From Halichoerus grypus (Eukaryota; Chordata; Mammalia; Carnivora; Phocidae), in assembly GCF_964656455.1 (NCBI RefSeq), contig NC_135717.1:147574308-147638307 (forward strand): a DNA stretch of 64,000 nucleotides. Direction: 5' to 3'. The translations under genes and the position numbers were made by a program. This document shows, in pieces, positions 22,401 through 32,884 of this stretch (within the stretch, counting starts at the first letter, position 1; each line of letters starts with the position of its first letter). Below the pieces are notes generated by a model. That model saw only the letters and a list, made by a program, of their open reading frames with translations, was not told the origin of the DNA and made no database searches.

Positions 22401-22402
22401 TT

Positions 22403-22479
22403 CTCAATCTCACCACCGTGAGATCATGACCTGAGCCAAAATCAAGAGTTGGACTCAACCAACTGAGCCACCCAGGCTC
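22403..22479 (-). mobile_element. Truncated carnivore SINE head, minus strand
   Basis: Reads CCGTGAGATCATGACCTGAG, CCAAAATCAAGAGTTGGACT and CAACTGAGCCACCCAGG, the reverse complement of the tRNA-like head of a CAN-SINE of the older 'AACTCTTGATTTTGGCTCAGG' type. The 3' two thirds and tail are missing. It lies inside the old L1. Confidence 0.85.
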
Positions 22480-22489
22480 TTCTTCAATA

Positions 22490-23775
22490 ATCACTTTAAA
22501 TGTGAATCTGAATATACTAATCAGAGGATAAGGAAAGATATACCACGTTAATGTTAATATAAGAAACCTGTAGTAACTATATTTATTTCAGAAAAGCAAA
22601 CCTTAGAACAAGGAAAGTTACCAGTGATAGAGTGAGACATTACAGAATGACTAATATTTATGCACCTAACAAAGTGTCAAACAAAATATATGAGGCAAAT
22701 CTGATAAAACTGAAAGAAGAAAGAGACAAATCCACTGTACACAAATAAGCTTGGAAACTTCAAAACCCTTTTTCAGTAATTGCTATATGAATCAGGTTAA
22801 AAATCACCAAGGATATAGTTGATTTGAATGGCACCATCCATCAATTTTATCTAATTGACATTTATAGAAAACTCCACCAATAATAATAACAAAGTACATA
22901 TTCTTCTTGAGCTCACATGGGACATCCTCCATGATAGGTCACATTTGGGAACATAAAGCATACTTCAACAAATTTAAAAACATAGAAACTGTCTTATTAA
23001 TTGAATAAGAAACTAGAAATAAGTAACAGAAAGAGAGTTGAAAATCCACAAATATTTGGAAATTAAACAAATTAAATAATACATGGTCAAACAAGAAGTC
23101 TCAAGGGAAACAAAATATTTTGAACTAAATGAAAATAAAAATATAACTTATCAAAATTTGTGAGATACAGTGAAAGCAGGGTGTAGAGGGAAATTTCTAA
23201 CATTAAATGCATATTTTAGAAAAGAACAGAGAGCTAAATCAACAATAACCTTAGCTTCTACTGTAGGAGGCTAGAGAAAGAAGAACAATTTAAGCCTAAA
23301 ACAAGGGGAAGAAAATAAATAAATTTGGAAGAGAAATTAATGAAATTAAAGAGGAATACAATAGAAAAACATGACATCAAAATTGGTTCTTTGAAAAGAT
23401 TAACGAATCTGATAAACATTCAGTTAAGCTAACTAAGAAAAAAAGAGAGAAGATGCATATTATCAATATTAGAAATAAAAGAGAGGCCATCACTACTGAT
23501 TGCACGGACATTAAAAAAAATACCAAAAGAATGCTACAAATGTGATAATTTAGATAAAATGGACCAATTCCTTGAAAGACAAAAACTATGAAAACACATA
23601 CAAGGCAGAATAGGTCATCTGACTAGGCCTACATTTATTAAAGAAATTGAATTAGTAGTTTAAAAACTTCAAAAAAAAAAAAAAAAGTAACTACCAGGCC
23701 CAGATGGTTTCACTGATAAATTCTACCAAACATTAAAAAAAGAAATGACACCAATAACTCACAATTTCTTCCAGA
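22490..23775 (+). pseudogene. L1 ORF2 remnant (endonuclease to start of RT)
   Basis: Endonuclease-side words such as TATGCACCTAACAAAGTGTC and ACTGAAAGAAGAAAGAGACA lead to the start of the reverse transcriptase domain, where GGCCCAGATGGTTTCACTGA at 23697 translates GPDGFTDKFYQT. This is the conserved entry to the L1 RT. Stops and frameshifts are frequent, so it is inactive. Homology breaks off at about 23776 at an unrelated segment. Confidence 0.8.
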
Positions 23776-24170
23776 AAATTCTGTTTCCCGGGTTCCTTAG
23801 CAGATAAGATACAGGCATGTGTCCTTGGCTCTACAAACAAGACACATAAGAGACAATGCTTGGGGAAAATAAAGTCATGTCCGGGAGAGATTTCAAGGAG
23901 AGTAGTAGTAGATGTCCTTATGGATATGTCCAACAACTGCCTAATTCTTGGACTCGGGCATAAAAAGATTGTACCCGCCAGCAGGCTACAGAATGACTTT
24001 GATAATGTTCCTGTGTAGCCTCCATGGATTCTACGATCTATCGTATTTTTTATTAAATTTCATTTCTGATTAAACTAGCTAAAGTTGGTTCTGTGGTCTG
24101 CAACTAGACCACTGTGAGAGATTCTGCACCCATAAACCTCCTTCTTAACTAATATTTGGCTTCATACACG
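23776..24170. other. Unclassified segment interrupting L1, possibly LTR-like
   Basis: Base composition shifts from A-rich L1 to balanced. It contains CGGGCATAAAAAGATTGTAC (TATA-like), then TTTTTATTAAATTTCATTTC and ACTAGCTAAAGTTGGTTCTG, a pattern that could be an LTR promoter and 3' end. I cannot name a family, and no target-site duplication was found. Confidence 0.3.
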
Positions 24171-24289
24171 GACTCTGTTTAAAGAGAGAAAATATGCTTG
24201 TCTTGTCAGCAAGCATTAAACGATTCATGTAATAGTAGTAAGTTAATAGCAGTTGCCATCTGGATAAAGGTCCCCCTACAACAATCCCC

Positions 24290-24339
24290 ACAGCAGTATA
24301 GCATAGTTATAGAGGAGTCAGTCTGGTTTAGCAAAAAAT

Positions 24340-24372
<33 letters not shown>

Positions 24373-24480
24373 GATTTTGTAACCAGACAGATCTGGGGTT
24401 CAATCCTTGCTCTGCTTTTTCTAGTTGTTTTACATTAGGGGAGTTATAAAGACTCTCTAAATCTCTATTCACCTATAAAT
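24290..24480 (+). mobile_element. MIR, plus strand, with (CA)n insertion
   Basis: AGCATAGTTATAGAGGAGTC at the 5' part and CAGATCTGGGGTTCAATCCT, GAGTTATAAAGACTCTCTAA after the CA tract follow MIR order. The (CA)n microsatellite at 24342-24370 sits between the head and core. Confidence 0.75.
24342..24370. repeat. (CA)n microsatellite
   Basis: 29 bp of uninterrupted AC dinucleotides. Confidence 0.98.
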
Positions 24481-25135
24481 GCACATAATTAAACCTACTG
24501 CCTCTGGAAGACCCTATCATTTGCCTACTCATCAGCCATTTCTCCTTATTCTTGGTTAATACAGCTCTAATTTTATTCAGATATCATGTAGCTATGTCCC
24601 ATCCCAGATGACATCTCTTGATTGATGGTAATCCTTCCTCCACTTGCCAATTAGTAATTGGTTTATTGTTTGATATGTAGTATGATCCAATTTTGTTCAA
24701 AGCAACCTCATAAGAAACATGCCAGAGATTTCCGGAAATGATTTTACTCCCTGATAAAGACGGAATGAGAAAGTGCGAGAGTGAGAAGGAAAGCAAGATC
24801 AAGAGTGAGAAGCTTTCTTTCTTCCTGCCTTTGAGGACTATTGTGTGAAGATGTGATTCCTAGAGTTACAGCAACCACTTCATTACCATGTATGATGGGA
24901 AGACCAGGGGAAGGGCAAGCCCACAGTGATGCCCACAGAATTACGCATCAATTAATTCACTAAACCATTCTCAGAAACATCTCTCTCCAGATCCTCTGTT
25001 CCAGAAAAAAAAAAATCAACCTTTAATGTGAAATCCAATTTTAGTTGGTTTGCTTGCATCTAAAATAATTCTTGCTGAAACATTGTTTCATGGGGTTTTT
25101 TATAAGGACTGAATAAGATAATGCTTTTTAACAAA
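24481..25135. other. Unique or very old repeat-like sequence
   Basis: 24590-24960 has word order (CTATTGTGTGAAGATGTGAT, ACAGCAACCACTTCATTACC) that resembles an old interspersed repeat, but not firmly. No gene seen. Confidence 0.35.
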
Positions 25136-25139
25136 ATAC

Positions 25140-25695
25140 AGGCAAATTACCCCTCTACTCTAATCCCTCCCATGGCTTTCCATCTCATTCAGAGTTAAAG
25201 ACAAATACCTACGATGTTCATGATTTTTCTCTGCTCCCTCTATCTCACCATTAAACCTGACCTAATCTCCTGCTGCTTTTCTTCTTGCTCCCTCTGCTCC
25301 AGCCCTTCCCCTGTCTATGCTGTGACCCCTCACCCAGGAAAACTCCTTCCTAAGCATCTTTGCTACAATTGTTCCCACTGCATAGACAGATCTTCCTCCA
25401 GACATATGCTTGCCTAATTCCCATCCATCCCTCTTTATGCAGACTTTGCCTCTCAGTGATGCTTTCCTCGTCACGTTGTCAGTACAATTTTCCTGTTCTA
25501 CAATTTTCTTTTTCCCCATAGCACTTTTCACCTTTCTCATAGTATATTTCTTTATTTATTATGATTATTATATACCATCTAAATATGTGCTAATATAGAG
25601 CTACATGTGGGCAGGAGTCTTTCTTTTGTTTAATGATGGATCTTAAGGATCCAAAGCAGTCCCTGGGATATAGTAGGTGCTTAATAAATATATGT
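25140..25695 (+). mobile_element. L2 LINE 3' end, plus strand
   Basis: Follows the L2 3' order: CCCATGGCTTTCCATCTCAT, TCAGAGTTAAAGACAAATAC, CTCCCTCTGCTCCAGCCCTT, GGGCAGGAGTCTTTC and the terminal CAGTCCCTGGGATATAGTAG, GTGCTTAATAAATATATGTT. L2 is an ancient LINE, long inactive in placental mammals. Several spurious frames on both strands fall in it. Confidence 0.85.
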
Positions 25696-25965
25696 TAAAT
25701 TAAGGATGAATACATGAATTTTCCAAAATTCCCAGCACATGCTAGCTATTCAACAAATCTTCCCTTAATCACCGTGCACTTCCTTGCTTGTTCTTGCCTT
25801 CCTTGTGGTCCAAAGCGTGTAGCGAGATCCACCTCACTGTTTTCTATGGTCCTACTCTTCTTCCTCCCTTTAGCTTCTCTTTCTCCCTATGTTCTTTTCT
25901 TTCTACAGTCCTACTGCACTTTCCATGCTTACTTCCCCTGACTTTTTCTCTTTGTAAGCAAAAAG
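25696..25965. other. Unique sequence, nothing recognised
   Basis: Pyrimidine-rich stretch; frames at 25714-26003 are low-complexity readings of it. Confidence 0.4.
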
Positions 25966-25969
25966 CATT

Positions 25970-26070
25970 ATTTTTATTCATTCAGCAAATATTTACTGTG
26001 TGACTACTGTGTGTATCAGGTATTTTGCAAGGTTTTAGATTTTGAAAGAACAATAAAACACAGTCTAAGC
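25970..26070 (+). repeat. Ancient repeat head (ATTTACTG-type)
   Basis: TTCAGCAAATATTTACTGTG, TGACTACTGTGTGTATCAGG and GAACAATAAAACACAGTC match the head of the repeat at 2965 and 58115. Confidence 0.5.
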
Positions 26071-27020
26071 TACCAGGTACTCTGGTATGTATTTTCTCAC
26101 ACACCGATGTGCTTCAAATAGTACACTTGTGCTCTTATGTGACACATGAATAAAGGTTTTGGTACAACATGCCCAGGTCCAGGATGAAACATGCGTGATG
26201 GTCACTGGTCAAGAAAACAAGCAGATTAAGCATGTTGAACAACGAACTGCAGAAGGAAAGGTCAGGAGAACTGTACCATGAATTATTGTACAAACAGAAG
26301 TTCTGGGCTATGGCACTAAGAAGATAGGAGGGCAAGGGGTCTTTTCAGAACATAAAGGAAGTGCTAGTCTAGGAGTAAAGGAGGGTACAGACACTATAAA
26401 TTTGTAGAAAACAGAGTATTTTGGTCAAAGATACAATATCTTTTTAATGAACAAACCCGCCCAGAGAACTTATAAAATATGACATATATTTTATATACTT
26501 GAAATTGTTGAATCATCAAAAGCATTTAAAAACTGCTCTCAAAATTTTCTAGTTTTTTTTTTTTTGGTAAAGATATTTTCACACAGTATTTTTTTAATAC
26601 AGAAATTTCCAATTCTCAATAGCTGTCATAATGCCAAGTAAAGAAGTTATTCATTCATGAAAGCTTCCTTTGTTAAAATACAGATCGCATTATTTATACA
26701 ATCTGAATGTTTAATGAATGCATACAACTTCAAATGTCAATGTAGATAAACTAAAATTACATTTCTATCAAGGAAGAAAGGCTTTCCAACAAAGAACAAG
26801 ACTTTTGTTTTAAGGTGAAAAAGTTAAAGGCTGAATCCTAAACTGTTTTTTAAAAAGTAAATGACAGAGAAGTATATGAAGGTTTCCTTAAAGGTTATCT
26901 TAAATACAAATGTGAAACTGTATCTTTAAACAATGAATGGTGTAGACATTTCATTTTGTAGTTTAGAGAATAAATTAAAATAATATATCTTTATTTGGTA
27001 TGAAAAACATGGTAAAAACA
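26071..27020. other. Unique AT-rich sequence, nothing recognised
   Basis: No gene or nameable repeat. Confidence 0.5.
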
Positions 27021-27022
27021 TT

Positions 27023-27178
27023 GGTAAAAACATTCTATAAGGATAATAAATGCAATTTAAGAATTTCATCTATGTATGCAGACCAAAGCAGCATGAAAAG
27101 CATGGTAAAAACATTCTATAAGGATAATAAATGCAATTTAAGAATTTCATCTACGTATGTAGACTGAAGCAGCATGAG
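27023..27178. repeat. 81-bp tandem duplication, two copies
   Basis: The unit starting GGTAAAAACATTCTATAAGG occurs at 27023 and again at 27104. The copies are colinear through ATAATAAATGCAATTTAAGA and CAGCATGA and differ at only a few bases (for example TATGTATGCAGACC against TACGTATGTAGACT). A second, shorter GGTAAAAACATT repeat precedes the first unit. Confidence 0.97.
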
Positions 27179-27950
27179 CTTTAATGACTCAGGCTCTTAT
27201 CAATAACATTTGCCATTCGTAGAAAACTTGCCATTCATAGAAGAATTTGACCATAAAAAAAGATTCTCGAAATTACATTTCAACTGTGTATGAAACTTTT
27301 CTCAAACAAAATCTTATATCCAGGTTTGTTATTCCAGATATTTACTCTTCTGGAGGTCACATGAGGAACTATGACAAAAGGGAGTGATCAGTTTCTCTCA
27401 ATTCTTTCCTATTATAGCTGCACAAGTAAAGACTTTTTATGGAACCATTTTCAAAGTATTTCCCAAATAACAAGGAAGACACATGGAAGGGAAAGATTTA
27501 GTTTCAATGTCTTCATAGATGCTTCACAGCAAGTTTACTCTTTCTGTACACAAACCAAATTGGTAAAAACAGTGTGCTATCTGGTGAAATGTTTTTCCCC
27601 TTCGGGCTTGTTCTAGCTGTTACTTTCTAACTAAAATTCCCACCACTAAGGTATTTTCAGTAAAAGAGTTAACAAAGACTTTGGCAGTATCTGTAAACTG
27701 AGCTTTATTAGGTATAAAGGGGTGGGAGAGAGGAAAAGCTTAAGGGAAAAAGAGTCAGAAACTCTCCCCTACCATTTTTCTCACACACAAACAACCTGCC
27801 CAGTGTTGTTTGAAAGAATCATTAATCATCATTGAGTATATAAATCCCAGCTGCTATGCATCCTGGAGGAAGATGCTACTTAGTTGTCCACTTGAGAAGC
27901 AGCACAAGTGCAAATCAATGCATATGATTTGTAACATCTGTACTTGTGGA
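27179..27950. other. Unique sequence, nothing recognised
   Basis: An 81-codon frame at 27371-27616 has no recognisable domain. Confidence 0.5.
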
Positions 27951-27954
27951 TTTC

Positions 27955-28260
27955 AACTGGAGGCCACTATGATTCTTTCAGATGCAAGAAACAGCAATTT
28001 AAATTAAAATGACAAAAAAGTAAAAGGTAATTTATTGGCTCATATAACCAAAAATAATAAAGACAGTTCTGGGTCTGGCGACTTGAATGATGTTACAAGA
28101 TATAATCCATGTCCAGCAATTCATGATTCTTTGTTTTATGTTGGTTTCATCCAGAATAGTAATCTGACAGGTCACCACAACAGAGTCATAATCTCTCACC
28201 CAATTCCAAGGCTTGCTTTAGTTTATAAACTCAGAGTCTCTTCGATGAGAAGGTAGAAAC
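27955..28260 (-). repeat. Ancient interspersed repeat, minus strand, family not named
   Basis: GGTAATTTATTGGCTCATAT near 28027 and the later CATCCAGAATAGTAATCTGA, AACAGAGTCATAATCTCTCA look like the reverse orientation of the repeat at 48165-48545. Assignment rests on a few shared words only. Confidence 0.35.
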
Positions 28261-28499
28261 TCCTTGAGAAAATTATATAATATAAAACCTTATTCTCATT
28301 TTCTCCAAAGGAAACTGCAGGTACTTTCCAGAAAATTTTCATTTTGGTCCTTCAGGATTTCTCCCTGTTAGTCAATAAGTAATATCACATTCCTTAAGGA
28401 TAGAATTGATTTGAGCCACATCAAAGATTTGAGAGATGAAGGTATTCAATTCTCCTATTTCAAATGCAGAAGAGTGATGGATTTTGTACTATGAGAATG

Positions 28500-29298
28500 G
28501 AATACTATAAACTTATAAATCCCAGTAGACATATTGAATACTCCATTCAACAATGGTAAAATACATTTTTTTCAAGCCCACATGGAACAATCACAAAAAC
28601 AAAAGACATTTTTTAAAAAGTATCATATTTAAAAGAAATGATACAAAGTGTGTCCTCAGGCCACAATGGAATTAAACTAAGTATATCAATAACAGAAGAT
28701 AGCTGGACAATCTCTAATATTTGGAGATTTAAAAACACTAAAAATAACACATGGGCAAATGAAAAAGTCTCAGGATAATTTGGAAAACATTTTTTAACTA
28801 AATGAAAATACAATTCATCAAAATCTGTAAGCTACAAAGAAAGCAGTGATTAGAAATATGTTTATAGTGTTAAGTGTATGTATTAAAAGGAAGAAATACT
28901 TAAACTCAATATTCTAAGTTTCTACCTTAGGAAACAAGAGACAGAAGATCCATTTAAGCCTTAAATAAGTAGAAAGAAAGAAAGAAAAGAGCAGAAATCA
29001 CAGAAATCAAAAACAAGATTTCAATATAAAAAAGCAGCAGTATCAATGTTGATTCTTTTGAAAGATCAATAAAGTTCATAAATTTCAAGCCAGACTAATC
29101 TTAGGGGGGAAAAAGACACAAATTATCAATATTGTAAATGAAAGAGGGATCATCCTTACTGATCACATAAACATTTAGGATAAAAAAGAATATTGCATAA
29201 AACTCTGTATCTACAAATTTGATCATTTAGGTCAAATGGATCAATTATTTGAAAGACACAAACTACAAAAACTCCTATAAGGAAATATATCTATTTTT
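28500..29298 (+). pseudogene. L1 ORF2 remnant, segment 1
   Basis: Reads CCTCAGGCCACAATGGAATT, TATATCAATAACAGAAGATA, AGCTGGACAATCTCTAATAT in the L1 endonuclease order and continues to TTTGAAAGACACAAACTACA. Many stops. It is interrupted by the SINE at 29313 and continues after it. Confidence 0.8.
28972..28990. repeat. (GAAA)n simple repeat
   Basis: Short AGAAAGAAAGAAAGAAAAG run inside L1. Confidence 0.85.
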
Positions 29299-29312
29299 AA
29301 AATTAATTAATA

Positions 29313-29504
29313 GGGGCTCCTGGGTGGCTCAGTGGGTTAAGGGTCTGCCTTCAGCTTGGGTCATGATCCGGGTGTCCTGGGATTGAGTCCCATGTTGGGC
29401 TCCCTGCTCAGAGGAGAATCTGCTTTTCCCTCTCCCCACTGCTCATGCTCTCTCTCTTGCTCTCTCGCTCTCTCTCTAAAATAAATAAATAAAATCTTTA
29501 AAAA
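29313..29504 (+). mobile_element. Carnivore SINE nested in L1, perfect 14-bp TSD
   Basis: From GGGGCTCCTGGGTGGCTCAG through CCTGGGATTGAGTCCCATGT, CCCTGCTCAGAGGAGAATCT, CT-rich tract and AAATAAATAAATAAAATCTT. Exact duplication AAAATTAATTAATA at 29299-29312 and 29505-29518. Sequence on both sides is the same old L1, so this insertion post-dates it. Confidence 0.97.
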
Positions 29505-29518
29505 AAAATTAATTAATA

Positions 29519-30893
29519 ATCTTCCAAAAGATAAAGTGTGGACCCAAATTGGTGTCATTCATACATTCTACCAAACAGGTAAGGAAGAAATGACATCAGT
29601 TCTCTAGACTCTTTTCCAGAAAATCAAAGTAGAGGGTACACTTCCTAACTCATTCATTGAGCACATTATTCCTCTAATAATGAAACCAGAGAAAACAGTA
29701 CAAGAAAGGAAAATTAGAGACCAATAATTCTTATGAATGCATGGAGATGCTAAAGTCCTCAACAAAATATTAGTAAATTGAATTAGACAATGTATAAAGA
29801 ATTATGAACCATAACCAAACGGGATTTATTTCAAGGAGAAAAGGCTAGTTCAACACTCAAAAATAGTTAATCTATCATATCAACAGATTAAGAAATAAAT
29901 CTTATGATCATACCATTTTAGAAAGAAAAAAAGCATTTGAAAAAATATAATACCTATTTATGAAAAAACTATCAGCTAACTAGGAAGAGGAAAACTTCTT
30001 CAACTTGATAAAGAATACCTACAAAAATATTAGAGTTGACTCATACTTTCTGGTGAGAAACTGGGCACTTTTCCACTAAAATTAGAAACAAAGCAAATAT
30101 GTCCTCTCGCACCACTCCTATTCAACATTATCCTAGCCGCTGCAATAAAAAAAAGGAAATAATATTATACAAACTGGGAAAGAAGAAACAAAACTGCCTT
30201 TGTTGGCAGATAACATAACTGTCTACATAGAAAATTCCAAAGACTCTCTAATTCTTGGTACAAGTATAGAAAAGTTGTAGGATACAAGGTCAATCTAGAA
30301 AAAATCAGTTTTTTAATATATACTAGAAATAAACAATTGGAATTTGAAATTTAAATATACATATAATTTAAATGCCACCAACAAATAAAATACTTAGGTA
30401 TAAAGCTAACAAAATATCCATAGAATCTCTATGCAGACTATAAAACTCTGAGGAAAGGATCAAAGATCTAAATAAATGGAGATATATTCTGTGTTCCCAG
30501 ATATTGTTACAATACCAATACTTCCCAACATGATCTAAAGACTGATTGAAACTCTAATCAAAATCCCAGCAAGCTATTTTATAGATAATAAACTGATTCC
30601 AAAGTTTACATGGAAAGACTAAAGACTTAGAAAAGCTAACATAATCCTGCACAAAGTTGGCAATCAGGACAGTACAGGATTTGCAGAAGAACAGACACAC
30701 AATTCAGTGAAACAGAATGGAGACTCCAGAAATAAACCCATACAAATACAGTCAACTGATCTTTGAGAAAGAAGCAAAGGTAAGTCAAAGTATAGATTTT
30801 GCAACAAATGGTGCTAAAACTATTACACACTACATACCAAAAAAAAAAAAAAAAAAAAAAAAAACAATCTATAGCTCAAAATTATCAAAGACC
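29519..30893 (+). pseudogene. L1 ORF2 remnant, segment 2 (reverse transcriptase)
   Basis: Continues the L1 from before the SINE. GGAAAATTAGAGACCAATAA, CAACAAAATATTAGTAAATT and CATAACCAAACGGGATTTAT are RT landmarks. At 30100-30129 the DNA translates [10 protein letters not shown], the conserved block before the catalytic region. The frame is broken in many places. A run of 26 A at 30839-30864 replaces part of the usual sequence. Confidence 0.85.
30839..30864. repeat. Poly(A) run inside L1
   Basis: 26 consecutive A. It lies within the ORF2 body rather than at a 3' end, so it is likely an expanded A tract of the L1, not a retrotransposition tail. Confidence 0.9.
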
Positions 30894-30895
30894 TA

Positions 30896-31128
30896 GGGGG
30901 CCCCTGGGTGGCTCAGTCGTTTAAGCCTCTGCCCTTGGCTTCGGTCCTGATCCTAGGGTCTTGGGATTGAGCCCCGTGTCTGTGTCTGGCTCCCTGCTCA
31001 GTAGGGAGTCTGTTTGTTCCTCTCCCTCTGCCCCCCACCCACTCCTGTGTGCTCGCTCGCATGTGCACGTGCAAGTGCACACACCCTCTCTCTCTCTCTC
31101 TCAAATAAATATTTTAAAAAATATATTA
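30896..31128 (+). mobile_element. Carnivore SINE nested in L1, with expanded GT/GC-rich 3' part
   Basis: Head GGGGCCCCTGGGTGGCTCAG, GATCCTAGGGTCTTGGGATT, CTCCCTGCTCAGTAGGGAGT, then an unusual TGTGTGCTCGCTCGCATGTG and CACGTGCAAGTGCACACACC segment before the CT run and AAATAAATATTTTAAAAA tail. The L1 resumes at about 31129 (AAATATCTAAATGTAAAATG). Duplicated target is unclear. Confidence 0.93.
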
Positions 31129-31747
31129 AATATCTAAATGTAAAATGCAAATCTATAAAACTTCTATGAGAAAATGCACATGACCATTGGTTCAGTAATG
31201 AGTTTTTCAATAAAACATCAAAACCATGACTAATGAAATAAAAACCTGATATGTTGGATTTGTTTTAATTAAAAATTTCTGTGAAAAACATTGAAAAGAC
31301 AAGCCACAGATAAGGAAAAAATATTTGCAAAACATGTATCTGATAAAGTACTTGTCTCCAAGAACTCTTAAAAGTCAACAATAAAAATACAAATTATCCA
31401 GTTTTAAAATGGGCAAAATATCTGAAAAGCAAAAGCATCAAAGATACACTGATATTAAGTATATGAAAAGATGCTTAACATCATTTGTACTTAGATAATT
31501 ACAAATATGAAAACTACAATGAGATACCAATATACAACTATTAGTATAGTTAAAATACAAAACAAAACCTGACAATATCAAATATTGGTGAGGATGTGAA
31601 GCATAAGGAGCTCTCATGAAAATTGATACAGCCACTTTGAAAGATAGTTTTCATTTTCTTACAAAGTTAAATATAATCTTACCATGCAATTCAGTAATTA
31701 CAATTGCACTTCTAGTCACTGACCAAACTGTATTGAAAACAAGCTCA
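31129..31747 (+). pseudogene. L1 ORF2 remnant, segment 3
   Basis: TAAATGTAAAATGCAAATCT, AAACTTCTATGAGAAAATGC, CAGTAATGAGTTTTTCAATA, AGCCACAGATAAGGAAAAAA, GATATTTGCAAAACATG and GAAGATGCTTAACATCATTT follow the 3' part of L1 ORF2 in order. Inactive. Confidence 0.85.
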
Positions 31748-31949
31748 GGGGTGCCTGGGTGGCTCAGTTGGTTAAGCGACTGCCTTTGGCTCAGGTCATG
31801 ATCCTGGAGTCCCGGGATCGAGTCCCACATCAGGCTCCCTGCTCAGCAGGGAGTCTGCTTCTCCCTCTGACCCTCCCCCCTCTCATGCTCTCTCTCTATC
31901 TCATTCTCTCCCTCAATTAAATAAATAAAATCTTTAAAAAAAAAAAAAA
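31748..31949 (+). mobile_element. Carnivore SINE nested in L1, perfect 13-bp TSD
   Basis: GGGGTGCCTGGGTGGCTCAG head, TCCTGGAGTCCCGGGATCGA, CTCCCTGCTCAGCAGGGAGT, CT tract, AAATAAATAAAATC and an A tail. Exact duplication GAAAACAAGCTCA at 31735-31747 and 31950-31962. Several CpGs are intact. Confidence 0.98.
31760..31825 (+). promoter_or_regulatory. Internal RNA polymerase III promoter (A and B boxes) of SINE
   Basis: The A box reads TGGCTCAGTTGG at 31760-31771, and the B box reads GGATCGAGTCC at 31815-31825, close to the tRNA B-box pattern GGWTCRANNCC. Spacing fits a tRNA gene body. This is the best-preserved pair in the window. Whether it is transcribed cannot be told from sequence. Confidence 0.75.
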
Positions 31950-31962
31950 GAAAACAAGCTCA

Positions 31963-32600
31963 CACAAAAATCTTCCTTCATGTAAATTTTATAAGAGTTT
32001 TATTCAAAATTTCCAAACACTAGAAGTAGTGAAATTGTCCTTCAATAGGGAATAAATAAACTGTGGTACATCCATGCAATGAAATATTATGCAGCAATAT
32101 AAAGAAACTAGTTATAAATCCACCTAACAACTTAAATGAATTTTAAATACACACTGATAAATTGAAGAAGCCAGTCTTAAAAGGCTACCGACTTTATAAC
32201 TCTGATTAAATGATGTTCTGAATAGGATAAAACTATAGCCACAAGAAAAAGAATTTCCAGGAGTTCCCAGGGAAGTGAGGAGGGTTAAAACAGTGAAGCA
32301 TGGAGAAACATTTAATATGGTGAAAGTATTCTGTATAATACTGTAATTGAGGAAATATGACATTATGTATTAATCAAAACATATAGAACATATGGAAAAA
32401 TTTTAAAACATAATTTATAAGGTTAGAGAATCCAAGATTGGAATAGAGAATGTGACAAAATAATATAACTGGATTACAAATGTATGAAACAACCTCCGTG
32501 AAGGAAATGGGGGGTGGGGGGAAGTGCCAGAGAGGAGTTTGTACAGCTAATGGCAAAAGAAATTATACATAAGTACTGAACTATATTCAATAAAGTTGTT
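31963..32600 (+). pseudogene. L1 ORF2 end and 3' UTR remnant
   Basis: GGAATAAATAAACTGTGGTA followed by CATCCATGCAATGAAATATT and ATGCAGCAATATAAAGAAAC is the hallmark C-terminal ORF2 stretch of L1. The following A-rich sequence to about 32600 is a decayed 3' UTR. Confidence 0.8.
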
Positions 32601-32880
32601 TCCCATGATACACAGGTTAACAATTCTGATCCTGCTATACATTATACTGGAATTGAATAATTAAGACAATGGATGGCAGATGGTAGAAGCTAGGTTTCTA
32701 ACGGTTAGACTAAGAGTTTACAGATAAATCTGGAGAAGAGGCTAAATGATCTATGTGGTGAGGGATTAGCATTGAAGACATCAGTGTGAACTCACGGTTT
32801 ATCTTAATATAAAAAAAATGGCTATGTATAGATATATTCATAGAGATACATATATATAAGCATTAATATGCACACATATA
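32601..32880. other. Unique sequence between L1 pieces
   Basis: Nothing recognised. Confidence 0.4.
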
Positions 32881-32884
32881 TTTC

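Noticed and set aside
30913..31210. Arg/Glu-rich minus-strand frames near 31 kb
   Set aside because: They are reverse translations of the SINE CT-rich tract.
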